Under the pieces are notes generated by a model. The model searched no databases. It was given only the letters and a program-made list of their open reading frames with translations, and was not told the DNA's origin. Made by a program: the position numbers and the translations under genes. Shown here piece after piece: positions 7,525 to 16,366 of a DNA stretch of 64,000 nucleotides (positions are counted from its first letter, which is position 1; every line of letters starts with the position of its first letter). The stretch is from SG8-41 sp036555615 (GTDB taxonomy: Bacteria; Pseudomonadota; Gammaproteobacteria; Burkholderiales; SG8-41). The DNA lies in contig DATBKZ010000101.1 in the NCBI GenBank assembly GCA_036555615.1, positions 1-64,000 on the forward strand, read 5' to 3'.

Positions 7525-10500
7525 TTGCGACTCAAACAGATCAATCTCGCAGGCTTCAAGTCTTTCGTAGACCCCACCCCCATACCCGTCCCCGGACACC
7601 TGGTAGGCATCGTCGGCCCCAACGGCTGCGGCAAGTCGAACGTCATTGACGCCGTGCGCTGGGTGCTCGGGGAGACCTCGGCGAAGCACCTGCGCGGGGA
7701 CACCATGCAGGACATTCTGTTCAACGGCTCGGGCCAGCGCCAGCCCGTCAACCGCGCGAGCGTCGAGCTGATTTTCGACAACAGCCTGGGGCGCGCGGGG
7801 GGGCAGTGGTCGAGCTACGCCGAGATTGCGGTGAAGCGCGTGCTCGCCCGCGACGACGAGTCCACTTCCTATTACATCAACAACGTCCACGTGCGGCGGC
7901 GGGACGTCGCCGACATCTTCCTCGGCACCGGGCTCGGCAGCCGCGCCTACGCCATCATCGAGCAGGGCATGATCTCGCGGGTCATCGAGGCGAAGCCCGA
8001 GGACCTTCGCATCTTCCTCGAGGAAGCCGCCGGCGTCTCGAAGTATCGCGCGCGCCGCCACGACACGGAGCTGCGCCTGCAGGATGCGCGCGAGAACCTC
8101 CTGCGCGTGGACGATGTGCGCGCCGAGCTCGACAAGCAGCTCGAGCACCTGCAGGCGCAGGCGCAGGTTGCGGCCCGCTACCATGAGCTGCAAGCTCAGC
8201 TGCGCACGACACAGAACCTGCTGTGGCTGCTGCGGATGCAGGAAGCAGCCACGCAACGCGAACGCCATGCCCGGGACATCCAGCGGCTTGGGCTCGAGCT
8301 GGAAGCACAGACGGCGGCACTGCGCGCAGCCGAGAAACAGCTCGAGGAGGTGCGCGTGCAGCACTTCCGCGGGAGCGATGCCGTCCACGCGGCCCAGGGC
8401 GCGTTCTACGAGGCAAACGCGGAGACCGCGCGCCTGGAGCAGGAGCTGGCGCACCTTCGGGAAAACCGCCAGCGCGCCGAGCGCGAGCTCGCCGATCTCC
8501 GCGCGCAGCTCGATCGCGACCGCACCCAGTTGGCGGCAGCGCAAGCGGAATTGACCGAGTGGGAGGCCGAGCGCGGCCGCGCCTCGCAGCGGCTCGCCGC
8601 AGCCGAAGCAGCCCTGAAATCGGAGGCGGGCAGCCTTCCGGTCGCGGAGGAAGCCTTCAAGGCCACGCGGGGACGTTACGAGGAGCTGCAACGCACCCTC
8701 GCGCTTGCCGAGCATGCGGCGGGCGTGGAGAAAACCAAGCACGAGCATGCGCGGCAGATGCTGGAACAGCTTGCGCAGCGTGCGCAGCGGCTGACTGACG
8801 AGCGCTCCGGATTACAGCCCTCCGATGCAGCGCTGTTGGCGCGGCTGCGCAACAACATCGCTGCGCTGGAAACCGAGCTGCGGGGATTCTCCAGCACGCT
8901 CGCAGCGCATGAGGCGCAATTGCCTCAGGCCGAGCAAGGGTTGCGGGAATGGGACGCGGCGGTGGAGGGCGCGAGCCAGCGACTGGCCGGGGTCGAAGCG
9001 CGGCTGGAGGCATTGCGCCAATTACAGGAACAACTGGCGCGCGGGGCGCAGACCGAGGGCTGGCTCGAGGGCCGCGGGCTGAAGGGGGCGCCGCGGCTGT
9101 GGCAGGGCATTCGCATCGAGCCGGGGTGGGAGGACGCGCTCGAGGCGATCCTGCGCGAGCGCCTGAACGCCATCGCGCTCGAGCCTCTGGAGCAGGCCCG
9201 ATCCTGGTTCGAGGAGCCGCCTCCGGGAAAGGTCACGATATTCACCGCGGCTCCCGGGCCCGCGCGCTCGCCCGCAACACTTGCGGGCTGCGAACCGCTG
9301 AGCCGTTACGTGAGCTGCGCGAACGCTGGCCTGGAGGCGGTGCTCGGAGATTGGCTGCGCCACGTCTATGTGGTCAGCGATGCCTCAGGCGGCATGGCGG
9401 CCCGTGCGCAGCTTCCGGAGGGCGCGCTGCTGGTGACGCGAGACGGTCATACGTTCACGCGCCACGCGGTGAGCTTTCACGCGCCGGACAGCGAGCTCCA
9501 TGGGGTGCTGACCCGGCAGCGGGAGATCGAGGAGCTTGAGAGCACGCTGCACGCTGCGCGAGCCGAGACGGAGGAGTTGCGGAAAGCAGCGACTGCCGCC
9601 GAGCAGGACGTGAGCGGGCGACGGGGACGAATCACCGCGCTGCGGGACAGGATCAGCGAACGGCAGCGGGAGATTCATGCGCTGCAGCTCGAGGCGACGC
9701 GGCTGGCGGCGGTCGATGAGCGCGTGAAGAGCCGCACGCAGCAGATTGCAGCGGAGCTTTCCGAAATCGATGCCCAGGTGCGCGTGACGGCCGGATCGGA
9801 GCTCGCGGCGGCACGCCGCATCGCTGAGCTGCAGTCCGAGTTGGAAGAGCTGCGCGCGCAGCTCGCCCTGGCGACCGACCTTTACCAGCGCGCCGAAGGC
9901 GTGCTGGAGCGGCAACGTTCAGCTTTGCAGCAGAGCCGCGACGAAGCCCAGGCCGCGAGCTTTGGTTCGCAGTCGTGTGACTCTAAAATCAATGAGATAG
10001 AGTCATCAATTAAGGTTATTTCTGAAGGTAGAGAACGTCTCGAGCTGACGCTCGATTCCAGACAGAAGGAGGCCCAGGGGTTCGATGAGACGCCCGTTCA
10101 GGAGCGCCTGCAGCTCGCCTTGTCGACGCGCACGCAGCGCGAGCAGGCGCTCGCGCGCGCGCGCGATGCCCTCGAGGGCATGGAGAGCGGGCTCAAGGCA
10201 ATTGACCAGGAGCGCCATGCCCTGGAGCAGCAGCTCGAGCCGTTGCGCGAGCGGATTGCGGAAGCGCGGCTCAAGGAGCAGGAAGCGCGATTGAACGAGG
10301 AGCAATATGCCGGGCAGCTTGCTGCGGCCGGTGCGAGCGTGGAGGCCGTCACCAGCCTAGTCGAAAAGGGCATGCGACCGGGCGCGCTGGCGAACGAGAT
10401 CAACCGGCTTACCGAGGAGATCAAGGCCTTGGGCGCGGTCAACCTCGCGGCACTGGAGGAGCTCGAGACTGCGCGATCCCGGCGGGAATATCTCGACGCG

Positions 10501-11049
10501 CAGTCGCGCGACCTGAATGAGGCCATGGCAACGCTCGAGGACGCGATCCGGCGCATCGACCGCGAGACCCGGGAGCGGCTCCAGCATACGTTCGACGAGG
10601 TCAACCGGCATTTCGGGGAGATGTTCCCGGCGCTGTTTGGCGGCGGGCACGCCAAGCTAATACTGACGGGGGAGGAGATCCTGGATGCCGGTGTTCAAGT
10701 GAACGCGCAGCCACCCGGCAAGAAGAACACGACCATCCACCTGCTGTCGGGTGGGGAAAAAGCGCTCACGGCGCTGGCGCTGGTGTTCGCGATGTTCCAG
10801 TTGAATCCCGCGCCGTTCTGCCTGCTCGATGAGGTCGATGCCCCGCTCGACGACCACAATACCGAGCGGTTCTGCGATCTGGTGAGGAAGATGTCGCAGC
10901 ATTCGCAGTTCCTGTTCATCAGTCACAACAAGATCACCATGGAAATTGCCGAGCAACTGCTCGGCATCACGATGCAGGAGCCCGGGGTATCGCGCGTCGT
11001 CGCGGTCGATATCGAGGAGGCGATGAAGCTTTCCGAAGCCGCGGCCTGA
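7525..11049 (+). CDS. smc: Chromosome segregation ATPase SMC
   Basis: A 1174-residue SMC protein. The N-terminal head begins MRLKQINLAGFKSFVDPT with Walker A GPNGCGKSN near residue 33. Long heptad coiled coils flank a hinge around residues 500-660. The C-terminal head carries the ABC signature LLSGGEKALTALAL and Walker B FCLLDEVDAPLDD. The start is TTG at 7525, chosen because the family always begins MRL; no Shine-Dalgarno is visible. It heads the smc-zipA-ligA run. An AT-rich island at 9961-10037 inside the C-terminal coiled coil differs sharply in composition from its surroundings while keeping the frame. ScpA and ScpB are not in the window. Confidence 0.95.
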   Translation: MRLKQINLAGFKSFVDPTPIPVPGHLVGIVGPNGCGKSNVIDAVRWVLGETSAKHLRGDTMQDILFNGSGQRQPVNRASVELIFDNSLGRAGGQWSSYAEIAVKRVLARDDESTSYYINNVHVRRRDVADIFLGTGLGSRAYAIIEQGMISRVIEAKPEDLRIFLEEAAGVSKYRARRHDTELRLQDARENLLRVDDVRAELDKQLEHLQAQAQVAARYHELQAQLRTTQNLLWLLRMQEAATQRERHARDIQRLGLELEAQTAALRAAEKQLEEVRVQHFRGSDAVHAAQGAFYEANAETARLEQELAHLRENRQRAERELADLRAQLDRDRTQLAAAQAELTEWEAERGRASQRLAAAEAALKSEAGSLPVAEEAFKATRGRYEELQRTLALAEHAAGVEKTKHEHARQMLEQLAQRAQRLTDERSGLQPSDAALLARLRNNIAALETELRGFSSTLAAHEAQLPQAEQGLREWDAAVEGASQRLAGVEARLEALRQLQEQLARGAQTEGWLEGRGLKGAPRLWQGIRIEPGWEDALEAILRERLNAIALEPLEQARSWFEEPPPGKVTIFTAAPGPARSPATLAGCEPLSRYVSCANAGLEAVLGDWLRHVYVVSDASGGMAARAQLPEGALLVTRDGHTFTRHAVSFHAPDSELHGVLTRQREIEELESTLHAARAETEELRKAATAAEQDVSGRRGRITALRDRISERQREIHALQLEATRLAAVDERVKSRTQQIAAELSEIDAQVRVTAGSELAAARRIAELQSELEELRAQLALATDLYQRAEGVLERQRSALQQSRDEAQAASFGSQSCDSKINEIESSIKVISEGRERLELTLDSRQKEAQGFDETPVQERLQLALSTRTQREQALARARDALEGMESGLKAIDQERHALEQQLEPLRERIAEARLKEQEARLNEEQYAGQLAAAGASVEAVTSLVEKGMRPGALANEINRLTEEIKALGAVNLAALEELETARSRREYLDAQSRDLNEAMATLEDAIRRIDRETRERLQHTFDEVNRHFGEMFPALFGGGHAKLILTGEEILDAGVQVNAQPPGKKNTTIHLLSGGEKALTALALVFAMFQLNPAPFCLLDEVDAPLDDHNTERFCDLVRKMSQHSQFLFISHNKITMEIAEQLLGITMQEPGVSRVVAVDIEEAMKLSEAAA
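9962..9989 (+). promoter_or_regulatory. Candidate internal promoter within smc
   Basis: TTGGTT at 9962-9967 and TAAAAT at 9984-9989, spaced 16 bases, sit in the AT-rich island of smc. TAAAAT is also the -10 hexamer proposed for rpsB, pyrG and lepA in this window. If active it would drive zipA-ligA independently of the smc promoter, about 1.1 kb upstream of zipA. It could be a chance result of low local GC. Confidence 0.25.
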
Positions 11050-11065
11050 CGCCGGGATCCTCCCC

Positions 11066-12142
11066 ATGAGCGACCTCCAGTTGAGCCTGCTCGTCATCGG
11101 CGCGGTGGTGGTCGGCGCCGTCTATCTGTACAACTGGCTGCAGGAGCGGAGCCTTCACCGCCGAGTGCAGCAGGCCTTCGGGGAGGGGCACGAGGATGTG
11201 CTGCTCAAGGGGGCCGCCGAGTCCTCCCTGCATGAAGGCCGCGTCGAGCCGCAACTCGCGGCGGCAGTTCCCGGGCGCGCGAAGGTCACGGCGGTCGACG
11301 AGCGAGCGGCCGCCCCGGCGGCGGCGGGATTCGACGCGCTGCTCGATTATGTCGCCGAGATCAATGGCTCCGCGCCCATCGCCGATGCCCTGATCGGGGA
11401 GCTCTCGAGCAAGATCGCGTCCTGCGGCAAGCCCGCGCGGATCACCGGATTCGAGCCACGCGGCGGCGCCTGGGAGGAAATGGCGCGCGGCTCCGGGGGA
11501 CGCTATACGCGGCTGCGCCTGGGTTTGCAGCTGGTGAACCGAAGCGGGGCGGTGAATCCGGCTCAGCTCGCGACTTTCTGTGACGCAGTCAGGCAGTGCG
11601 CGGACAGGATACCAGCGGATGCGGTGTGTCCCGACACCCACGCGGCATTCCAGATCGCGCGCGAGCTCGATCAATTCTGCGCCAGCGTTGATGTGGCGAT
11701 CGGGGTCAATGTCGTCGCGCCGGAGGGCGCGAGCTTCGCCGGGACCCGGATCCGCGCGCTTGCCGAGGCGGCGGGGTTCAAGCTCGAGCCCGATGGCATA
11801 TTCCATTATCGCAATGAGCAGCGGCACACGCTCTTCACGCTCGACAATCACGAACCCGCCCCCTTCCTGCCCGAAAGCGTCAAGGGGATCACGACCCGGG
11901 GCGTCACCCTGATGCTCGACGTGCCGCGCGTCGCGCAGGGCATCGAGTCGCTCGAACTGATGCTCAAGATTGCAAGCGGCCTCGCCGTTGGGCTCGGAGG
12001 CATTCTGGTCGACGACAACCGCGCGACCCTGACCGAGGCCGGCGCGATCCGGATCAAGGATCAGCTGCGCTCCATCCACGCCGCGATGGCGAAGCAGGGC
12101 GTCCCGGCCGGCGGCGCGCGGGCGCTGCGCCTGTTTTCCTAG
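11066..12142 (+). CDS. zipA: Cell division protein ZipA-like
   Basis: A 358-residue inner-membrane protein that tethers FtsZ to the membrane. An N-terminal membrane anchor (LQLSLLVIGAVVVGAVYLYNWL) is followed by a short linker and a C-terminal FtsZ-binding domain (about residues 205-345, including GVTLMLDVPRVAQGIESLELM). The linker is shorter and less Pro/Gln-rich than in E. coli ZipA. Position between smc and ligA is the classical zipA location. The assignment rests on topology, context and the C-terminal domain; similarity to E. coli ZipA is weak, as is usual outside the enterics. Confidence 0.85.
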   Translation: MSDLQLSLLVIGAVVVGAVYLYNWLQERSLHRRVQQAFGEGHEDVLLKGAAESSLHEGRVEPQLAAAVPGRAKVTAVDERAAAPAAAGFDALLDYVAEINGSAPIADALIGELSSKIASCGKPARITGFEPRGGAWEEMARGSGGRYTRLRLGLQLVNRSGAVNPAQLATFCDAVRQCADRIPADAVCPDTHAAFQIARELDQFCASVDVAIGVNVVAPEGASFAGTRIRALAEAAGFKLEPDGIFHYRNEQRHTLFTLDNHEPAPFLPESVKGITTRGVTLMLDVPRVAQGIESLELMLKIASGLAVGLGGILVDDNRATLTEAGAIRIKDQLRSIHAAMAKQGVPAGGARALRLFS

Positions 12143-12144
12143 CG

Positions 12145-14178
12145 ATGACGGTTCCCAAGTCCGTGGCAGCCCGTGCTGCCGAGCTGCGGGGAACGATCGA
12201 GCGCGCGAATTACGATTACTACGTGCTCGACGCGCCGACTCTGCCGGACGCGGAGTACGACCGGCTGTTCCGGGAGCTGCAGGAGCTCGAGCGCCAGCAC
12301 CCGGCGCTCGCCACGCCCGATTCGCCGACCGTGCGCATCGGCGTGACGCCGCTCACCGAGTTTGCCCAGGTCGCGCACGCGACGCCCATGCTGTCGCTTG
12401 CCAACGCGTTCGACGAAGGCGAGGTCGAGGCCTTCGATCGGCGGGTGCGCGACGGTCTCGAGGCGAAAGGGGACGTGGACTATGCCGTCGAACCCAAGTT
12501 CGATGGCCTTGCCATCAGCCTGTCCTATGAGCGCGGCGTGTTCGTCCAGGGCGCGACCCGGGGCGACGGCCATAGCGGCGAGGACGTCACGGCGAACCTG
12601 CGGACGGTGCGCGCGATACCCCTGCGGTTGAAGGGCAATGAAGTGCCTGGTCTGCTGGAGGTACGCGGCGAGGTGTTCATGCTCAAGCGCGATTTCCAGG
12701 CCCTCAACCGGGACCAGCGGCGCAGCCGCGGGAAGGAGTTCGCCAATCCACGGAATGCCGCAGCGGGCTCGCTCCGCCAGCTCGATTCGCGGGTGACGGC
12801 GTCGCGGCGCCTGACATTCTGTTCTTACGGACTGGGCCGCCACGCGGGCGGCCGGGTTCCGCACGACCGCCACAGCCGCCAGCTGGACCATCTGGAAGCG
12901 CTCGGCTTTCCGGTCAGCGCGCAGCGCCGCATCGTGCGCGGGCTCACGGGCTTGCTGAAGTACTATCGCGACATCGAACGGCAACGCCCCGACCTGCCGT
13001 TCGAGATCGACGGCGTGGTCTACAAGGTCGACGACCTGCGGCTGCAGGAACGCCTGGGCTACGTGTCACGGGCACCGCGCTTCGCGCTCGCGCACAAGTT
13101 CGCTGCCGAGGAAGAAATGACCGAGGTCCTGGGCGTCGATGTGCAGGTCGGCCGTACCGGCGCGCTGACGCCGGTGGCGCGGCTCGCCCCGGTGTTTGTC
13201 GGGGGCGTCACGGTCACCAACGCCACGCTGCACAACGAGGACGAGATCCGGCGTAAGGACGTCCGCGTGGGCGACACCGTGATCGTCCGGCGCGCCGGGG
13301 ACGTGATCCCGGAAGTCGTGAGCGTGGTCAAGGAGCGCCGGCCGTCCAGTGCGCGCGTGTTCCATCTACCCGATGTCTGTCCGGTTTGCGGATCGCGGGT
13401 GGAGCGGCCGGAGGACGAAGCGATCGCGCGTTGCACGGCGGGTCTCTTCTGCCCGGCCCAGCGCAAGGAGGCACTGCTGCACTTCGCGTCGCGCCGCGCG
13501 CTGGACATCGAGGGGCTGGGCGAAAAACTGGTCGATCAGCTCGTGGACCATGGCATCGTCAAGACCCCCGCCGATCTCTACCGGCTCGATCTGACGACGC
13601 TCGCCAAGCTGGAGCGCATGGGCGAAAAATCCGCGGCGAACCTGCTGGCCGCGATCGACAAGAGTCGGAAGACGACTCTGGAGCGCTTCGTCTACGCGCT
13701 GGGCATCCGCAACGTCGGGGAGGCGACGGCGCGCGACCTCGCCCGGCATTTCGGCGCCCTGGAGGCGCTCATGGAGGCGGACGAGGCGGCGTTGCAGGCG
13801 GTGCCCGACGTCGGGCCGGTGGTAGCGGCTGGCACCGCGCGATTCTTTGGCGAACCCCGGAATCGCAAAGTCGTGCAAGAATTACGCTCGCTCGGCGTGC
13901 GCTGGAGTGAAAGCGGGCGGGCGCGCGCGGCGGATCTTTTCCTGGCCGGAAAGACGTTCGTGTTGACGGGAACGCTGCCGGGCATGACGCGCGACGAGGC
14001 GACGGAGCGGATTGTGTCCCGCGGTGGCCGGGTCAGTGGCAGCGTGTCGAAGAAGACCCATTACGTGGTGGCGGGCGCCGAGCCGGGGAGCAAGCTGGAA
14101 AAGGCCCGGGAACTGGGCATCGCGGTGCTCGATGAGAAGCAGTTCGTGCGGCTGCTGGAAGGAAAGAGAGGCTCATGA
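12145..14178 (+). CDS. ligA: NAD-dependent DNA ligase LigA
   Basis: A 677-residue replicative ligase. The Ia domain near residues 20-30 contains the NAD-contacting YYVLDAPTLPDAEYD. The adenylation motif is EPKFDG with the catalytic lysine at about residue 118. An OB fold is followed by a four-cysteine zinc site (CPVCGSRV...ARCTAGLFCPAQ), helix-hairpin-helix repeats (LERMGEKSAANLLAAI) and a C-terminal BRCT domain (GKTFVLTGTLPGMTRDEA). It starts 2 bp after zipA and its stop overlaps the galU start by 4 bp. Confidence 0.97.
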   Translation: MTVPKSVAARAAELRGTIERANYDYYVLDAPTLPDAEYDRLFRELQELERQHPALATPDSPTVRIGVTPLTEFAQVAHATPMLSLANAFDEGEVEAFDRRVRDGLEAKGDVDYAVEPKFDGLAISLSYERGVFVQGATRGDGHSGEDVTANLRTVRAIPLRLKGNEVPGLLEVRGEVFMLKRDFQALNRDQRRSRGKEFANPRNAAAGSLRQLDSRVTASRRLTFCSYGLGRHAGGRVPHDRHSRQLDHLEALGFPVSAQRRIVRGLTGLLKYYRDIERQRPDLPFEIDGVVYKVDDLRLQERLGYVSRAPRFALAHKFAAEEEMTEVLGVDVQVGRTGALTPVARLAPVFVGGVTVTNATLHNEDEIRRKDVRVGDTVIVRRAGDVIPEVVSVVKERRPSSARVFHLPDVCPVCGSRVERPEDEAIARCTAGLFCPAQRKEALLHFASRRALDIEGLGEKLVDQLVDHGIVKTPADLYRLDLTTLAKLERMGEKSAANLLAAIDKSRKTTLERFVYALGIRNVGEATARDLARHFGALEALMEADEAALQAVPDVGPVVAAGTARFFGEPRNRKVVQELRSLGVRWSESGRARAADLFLAGKTFVLTGTLPGMTRDEATERIVSRGGRVSGSVSKKTHYVVAGAEPGSKLEKARELGIAVLDEKQFVRLLEGKRGS

Positions 14179-15044
14179 GAATCAGCAAGGCGGTGTTCCC
14201 GGTGGCGGGCATGGGCACGCGCTTCCTGCCCGCGACCAAGGCCAGCCCCAAGGAAATGCTGCCGGTGGTCGACAAGCCGCTGATCCAGTATGCCGTGGAG
14301 GAAGCGGTGGCGGCCGGCATGACCGAAATGATCTTCGTCACAGGGCGCGGCAAGCGCGCGATCGAGGACCACTTCGACAAGGCGTACGAAGTCGAATCCG
14401 AGCTTGCGGAGCGCGGACGCAAGGATCTGCTGAAGATCGTGCAGAACATCCTGCCGCGCCGCGTGAGCTGCACCTACGTGAGGCAGGCGCAGGCACTGGG
14501 GCTCGGCCACGCGGTGCTTTGCGCCCAGCCCGTGGTGGGAGAGGCGCCGTTTGCGGTGGTGCTGGCTGACGACCTGATCGACGGCGATCCCCCGGCGCTC
14601 AAGCAGATGGCGCGGATTTTCGAGCGCCACCACTGCTCGGTCGTGGCGGTGGAGAATGTCGCGCGCGAGGCAACGCGGAGCTATGGCATCGTCGCCGTCC
14701 AGAGCGAGTCGCGCTCGCCCCACCGCATCACTGGCATTGTCGAGAAGCCGGACCCGCGGGATGCGCCCTCCACGCTCGGGGTCGTCGGCCGGTATCTGCT
14801 CACGCCGCGCATTTTCTACCATTTGCGTCGGGTGAAGCCGGGCTCGGGCGGTGAAATCCAGCTGACCGACGGGATCGCCTCGCTGCTTGGCGAGGAGAAG
14901 GTGCTGGCCCACGAATTCGAAGGCGTGCGCTTCGACTGCGGCAACAAGCTGGGCTATCTGAAGGCAAACATCGAGCTCGCGCTGAGACACCCGGAAGTGG
15001 GTGCGGAATTCAGGCGCTACCTGCGGGGACGCGTGCCCAAATAG
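14175..15044 (+). CDS. galU: UTP--glucose-1-phosphate uridylyltransferase
   Basis: Makes UDP-glucose from glucose-1-phosphate and UTP for LPS, exopolysaccharide and osmoprotectant synthesis. The 289-residue product has the nucleotidyltransferase signature VAGMGTRFLPATKASPKEML and the later VEKPDP and ITGIVEKP segments. GGEIQLTDGI and FDCGNKLGYLKA are typical of bacterial GalU rather than RfbA-type thymidylyltransferases. It is translationally coupled to ligA through an ATGA overlap. Confidence 0.95.
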   Translation: MRISKAVFPVAGMGTRFLPATKASPKEMLPVVDKPLIQYAVEEAVAAGMTEMIFVTGRGKRAIEDHFDKAYEVESELAERGRKDLLKIVQNILPRRVSCTYVRQAQALGLGHAVLCAQPVVGEAPFAVVLADDLIDGDPPALKQMARIFERHHCSVVAVENVAREATRSYGIVAVQSESRSPHRITGIVEKPDPRDAPSTLGVVGRYLLTPRIFYHLRRVKPGSGGEIQLTDGIASLLGEEKVLAHEFEGVRFDCGNKLGYLKANIELALRHPEVGAEFRRYLRGRVPK

Positions 15045-15065
15045 AGGCGCGGGAGCGTAGACTGA

Positions 15066-15626
15066 GTGGTTTACCCGCCTGATAAAGCGCGCCTCACGCT
15101 CGAGACCGCGGATCTCCTGGTCTCCGCCGCCGCCGTTTCCGAGGCAATGGCGCGCCTGGCGCGCGAGATCTCGGACGCGCTCGCCGGCAGCTTTCCGCTC
15201 GTGCTGTGCGTGATGCGCGGGGCTGTCGTCTTCGCCGGGCAGTTGCTGCCACAGCTGCGTTTTCCGCTGGAATTCGATTATCTCGATCTGACGCGCTACG
15301 GCGATGCGACGCAGGGCGGCGCGATTCACTGGCGCGTGACGCCCGCAGCCACGGTCACCGGGCGCACCGTGCTGGTGCTCGACGATATCCTCGACCATGG
15401 AAGCACGCTCGCGGCCGTGCGCGAGAAGTTGCGCGAGGCCGGGGCGAGCCGCGTCTACTACGCGGTCCTGACCGAGAAGGAAATCGGGCGCCCGAAGCCG
15501 GCGCGCGCGGACTTCGTCGGGCTGCACCTGCCCGACCGCTACGTGTTCGGGTGCGGCATGGACGTCGGCGGCGTCTGGCGCAACCTGCCCGAAATCTACG
15601 CCCTGAAGGAGGATAACGGGTGTTAG
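15066..15626 (+). CDS. hpt: Hypoxanthine (guanine) phosphoribosyltransferase
   Basis: A 186-residue type I phosphoribosyltransferase. The PRPP-binding motif is VLVLDDILDHGSTLAAV, with the flexible-loop region LDLTRYGD and the purine-side KPARADFVGLHLPDRYVFGCGMD. It starts with GTG at 15066, about 10 bases after GGGAG. It overlaps the next gene, a methylthioinosine phosphorylase, by 7 bp. That enzyme releases hypoxanthine, so the pair forms a short route from methylthioinosine to IMP. Guanine as a second substrate cannot be decided from sequence alone. Confidence 0.88.
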   Translation: MVYPPDKARLTLETADLLVSAAAVSEAMARLAREISDALAGSFPLVLCVMRGAVVFAGQLLPQLRFPLEFDYLDLTRYGDATQGGAIHWRVTPAATVTGRTVLVLDDILDHGSTLAAVREKLREAGASRVYYAVLTEKEIGRPKPARADFVGLHLPDRYVFGCGMDVGGVWRNLPEIYALKEDNGC

Positions 15627-16366
15627 GCATCATCGGCGGCAGCGGCTTGCGTGAACTCGAAACCATGTCGGTCAAGCGCCGCGCGGCCGTGCGCACGCCG
15701 TATGGCAGGCCCTCCGGGGCGCTCGTCTTTGGAACGCTCGGCGGCCGCAACGTCGTGTTCCTGCCGCGCCATGGTCCGGCGCATACCATTCCCCCGCACG
15801 AAGTGAACTATTGCGCGAACATCTGGGCGCTCCATGCGCGCGGCGTGACGGACGTGGTGGCGGTTGCGGCGGTTGGCGGCATCCGGGCCGATCTCGGCCC
15901 GGGCGCGCTCGCCGTTCCCGATCAGATCATCGACTATACCCACGGCCGGCGCGCGACGTTCGTCAAGCGCGGCGCGCACCCGGTCACGCACATCGATTTC
16001 ACCCGCCCCTATTGCGAGGCGATGCGCCAGCGGCTGCTCCGGGCGGCGCGGGAGGCGGGCGAGGCAATGGCCGCCGACGCCACCTATGGCGCTACGCAGG
16101 GACCGCGACTCGAGACGGCGGCGGAGATCAGTCGGCTGGAACGCGATGGAGCCCACATCGTGGGGATGACCGGCATGCCGGAAACGGCGCTGGCGCGCGA
16201 GATCGGGCTGTGCTATGCGGCGCTCGCGGTCGTCGTCAATCATGCGGCCGGCCGCGGCGCAGCCGAGCGGGAGATCCGCCTCGAGGACTTCGGCCCGGTG
16301 CTGGAAAGAGCCATGAGACGGGTGCGCGCGATCCTCGAGCAACTGGTGAGGCTCGATGGCGACTAG
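15620..16366 (+). CDS. S-methyl-5'-thioinosine phosphorylase (MTAP/PNP family)
   Basis: A 248-residue trimeric purine nucleoside phosphorylase family member starting with GTG. Phosphate and ribose-site segments are GIIGGSGL, RHGPAHTIPPHEVNYCANIWAL and ATYGATQGPRLETAAEI. The purine-site segment HIVGMTGMPETALAREIGLCYA and the VVNHAAG that follows match methylthioinosine phosphorylases such as PA3004 of Pseudomonas better than true MTA phosphorylases. The reaction gives hypoxanthine and methylthioribose-1-phosphate, which fits the overlapping upstream hypoxanthine phosphoribosyltransferase. An MTA deaminase would be needed elsewhere in the genome. Confidence 0.82.
   Translation: MLGIIGGSGLRELETMSVKRRAAVRTPYGRPSGALVFGTLGGRNVVFLPRHGPAHTIPPHEVNYCANIWALHARGVTDVVAVAAVGGIRADLGPGALAVPDQIIDYTHGRRATFVKRGAHPVTHIDFTRPYCEAMRQRLLRAAREAGEAMAADATYGATQGPRLETAAEISRLERDGAHIVGMTGMPETALAREIGLCYAALAVVVNHAAGRGAAEREIRLEDFGPVLERAMRRVRAILEQLVRLDGD

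Noticed and set aside
15620..16366. Assignment as MTA phosphorylase
   Set aside because: The purine-site segment GMTGMPE and the neighbouring hypoxanthine phosphoribosyltransferase fit a methylthioinosine phosphorylase; biochemical proof is lacking.
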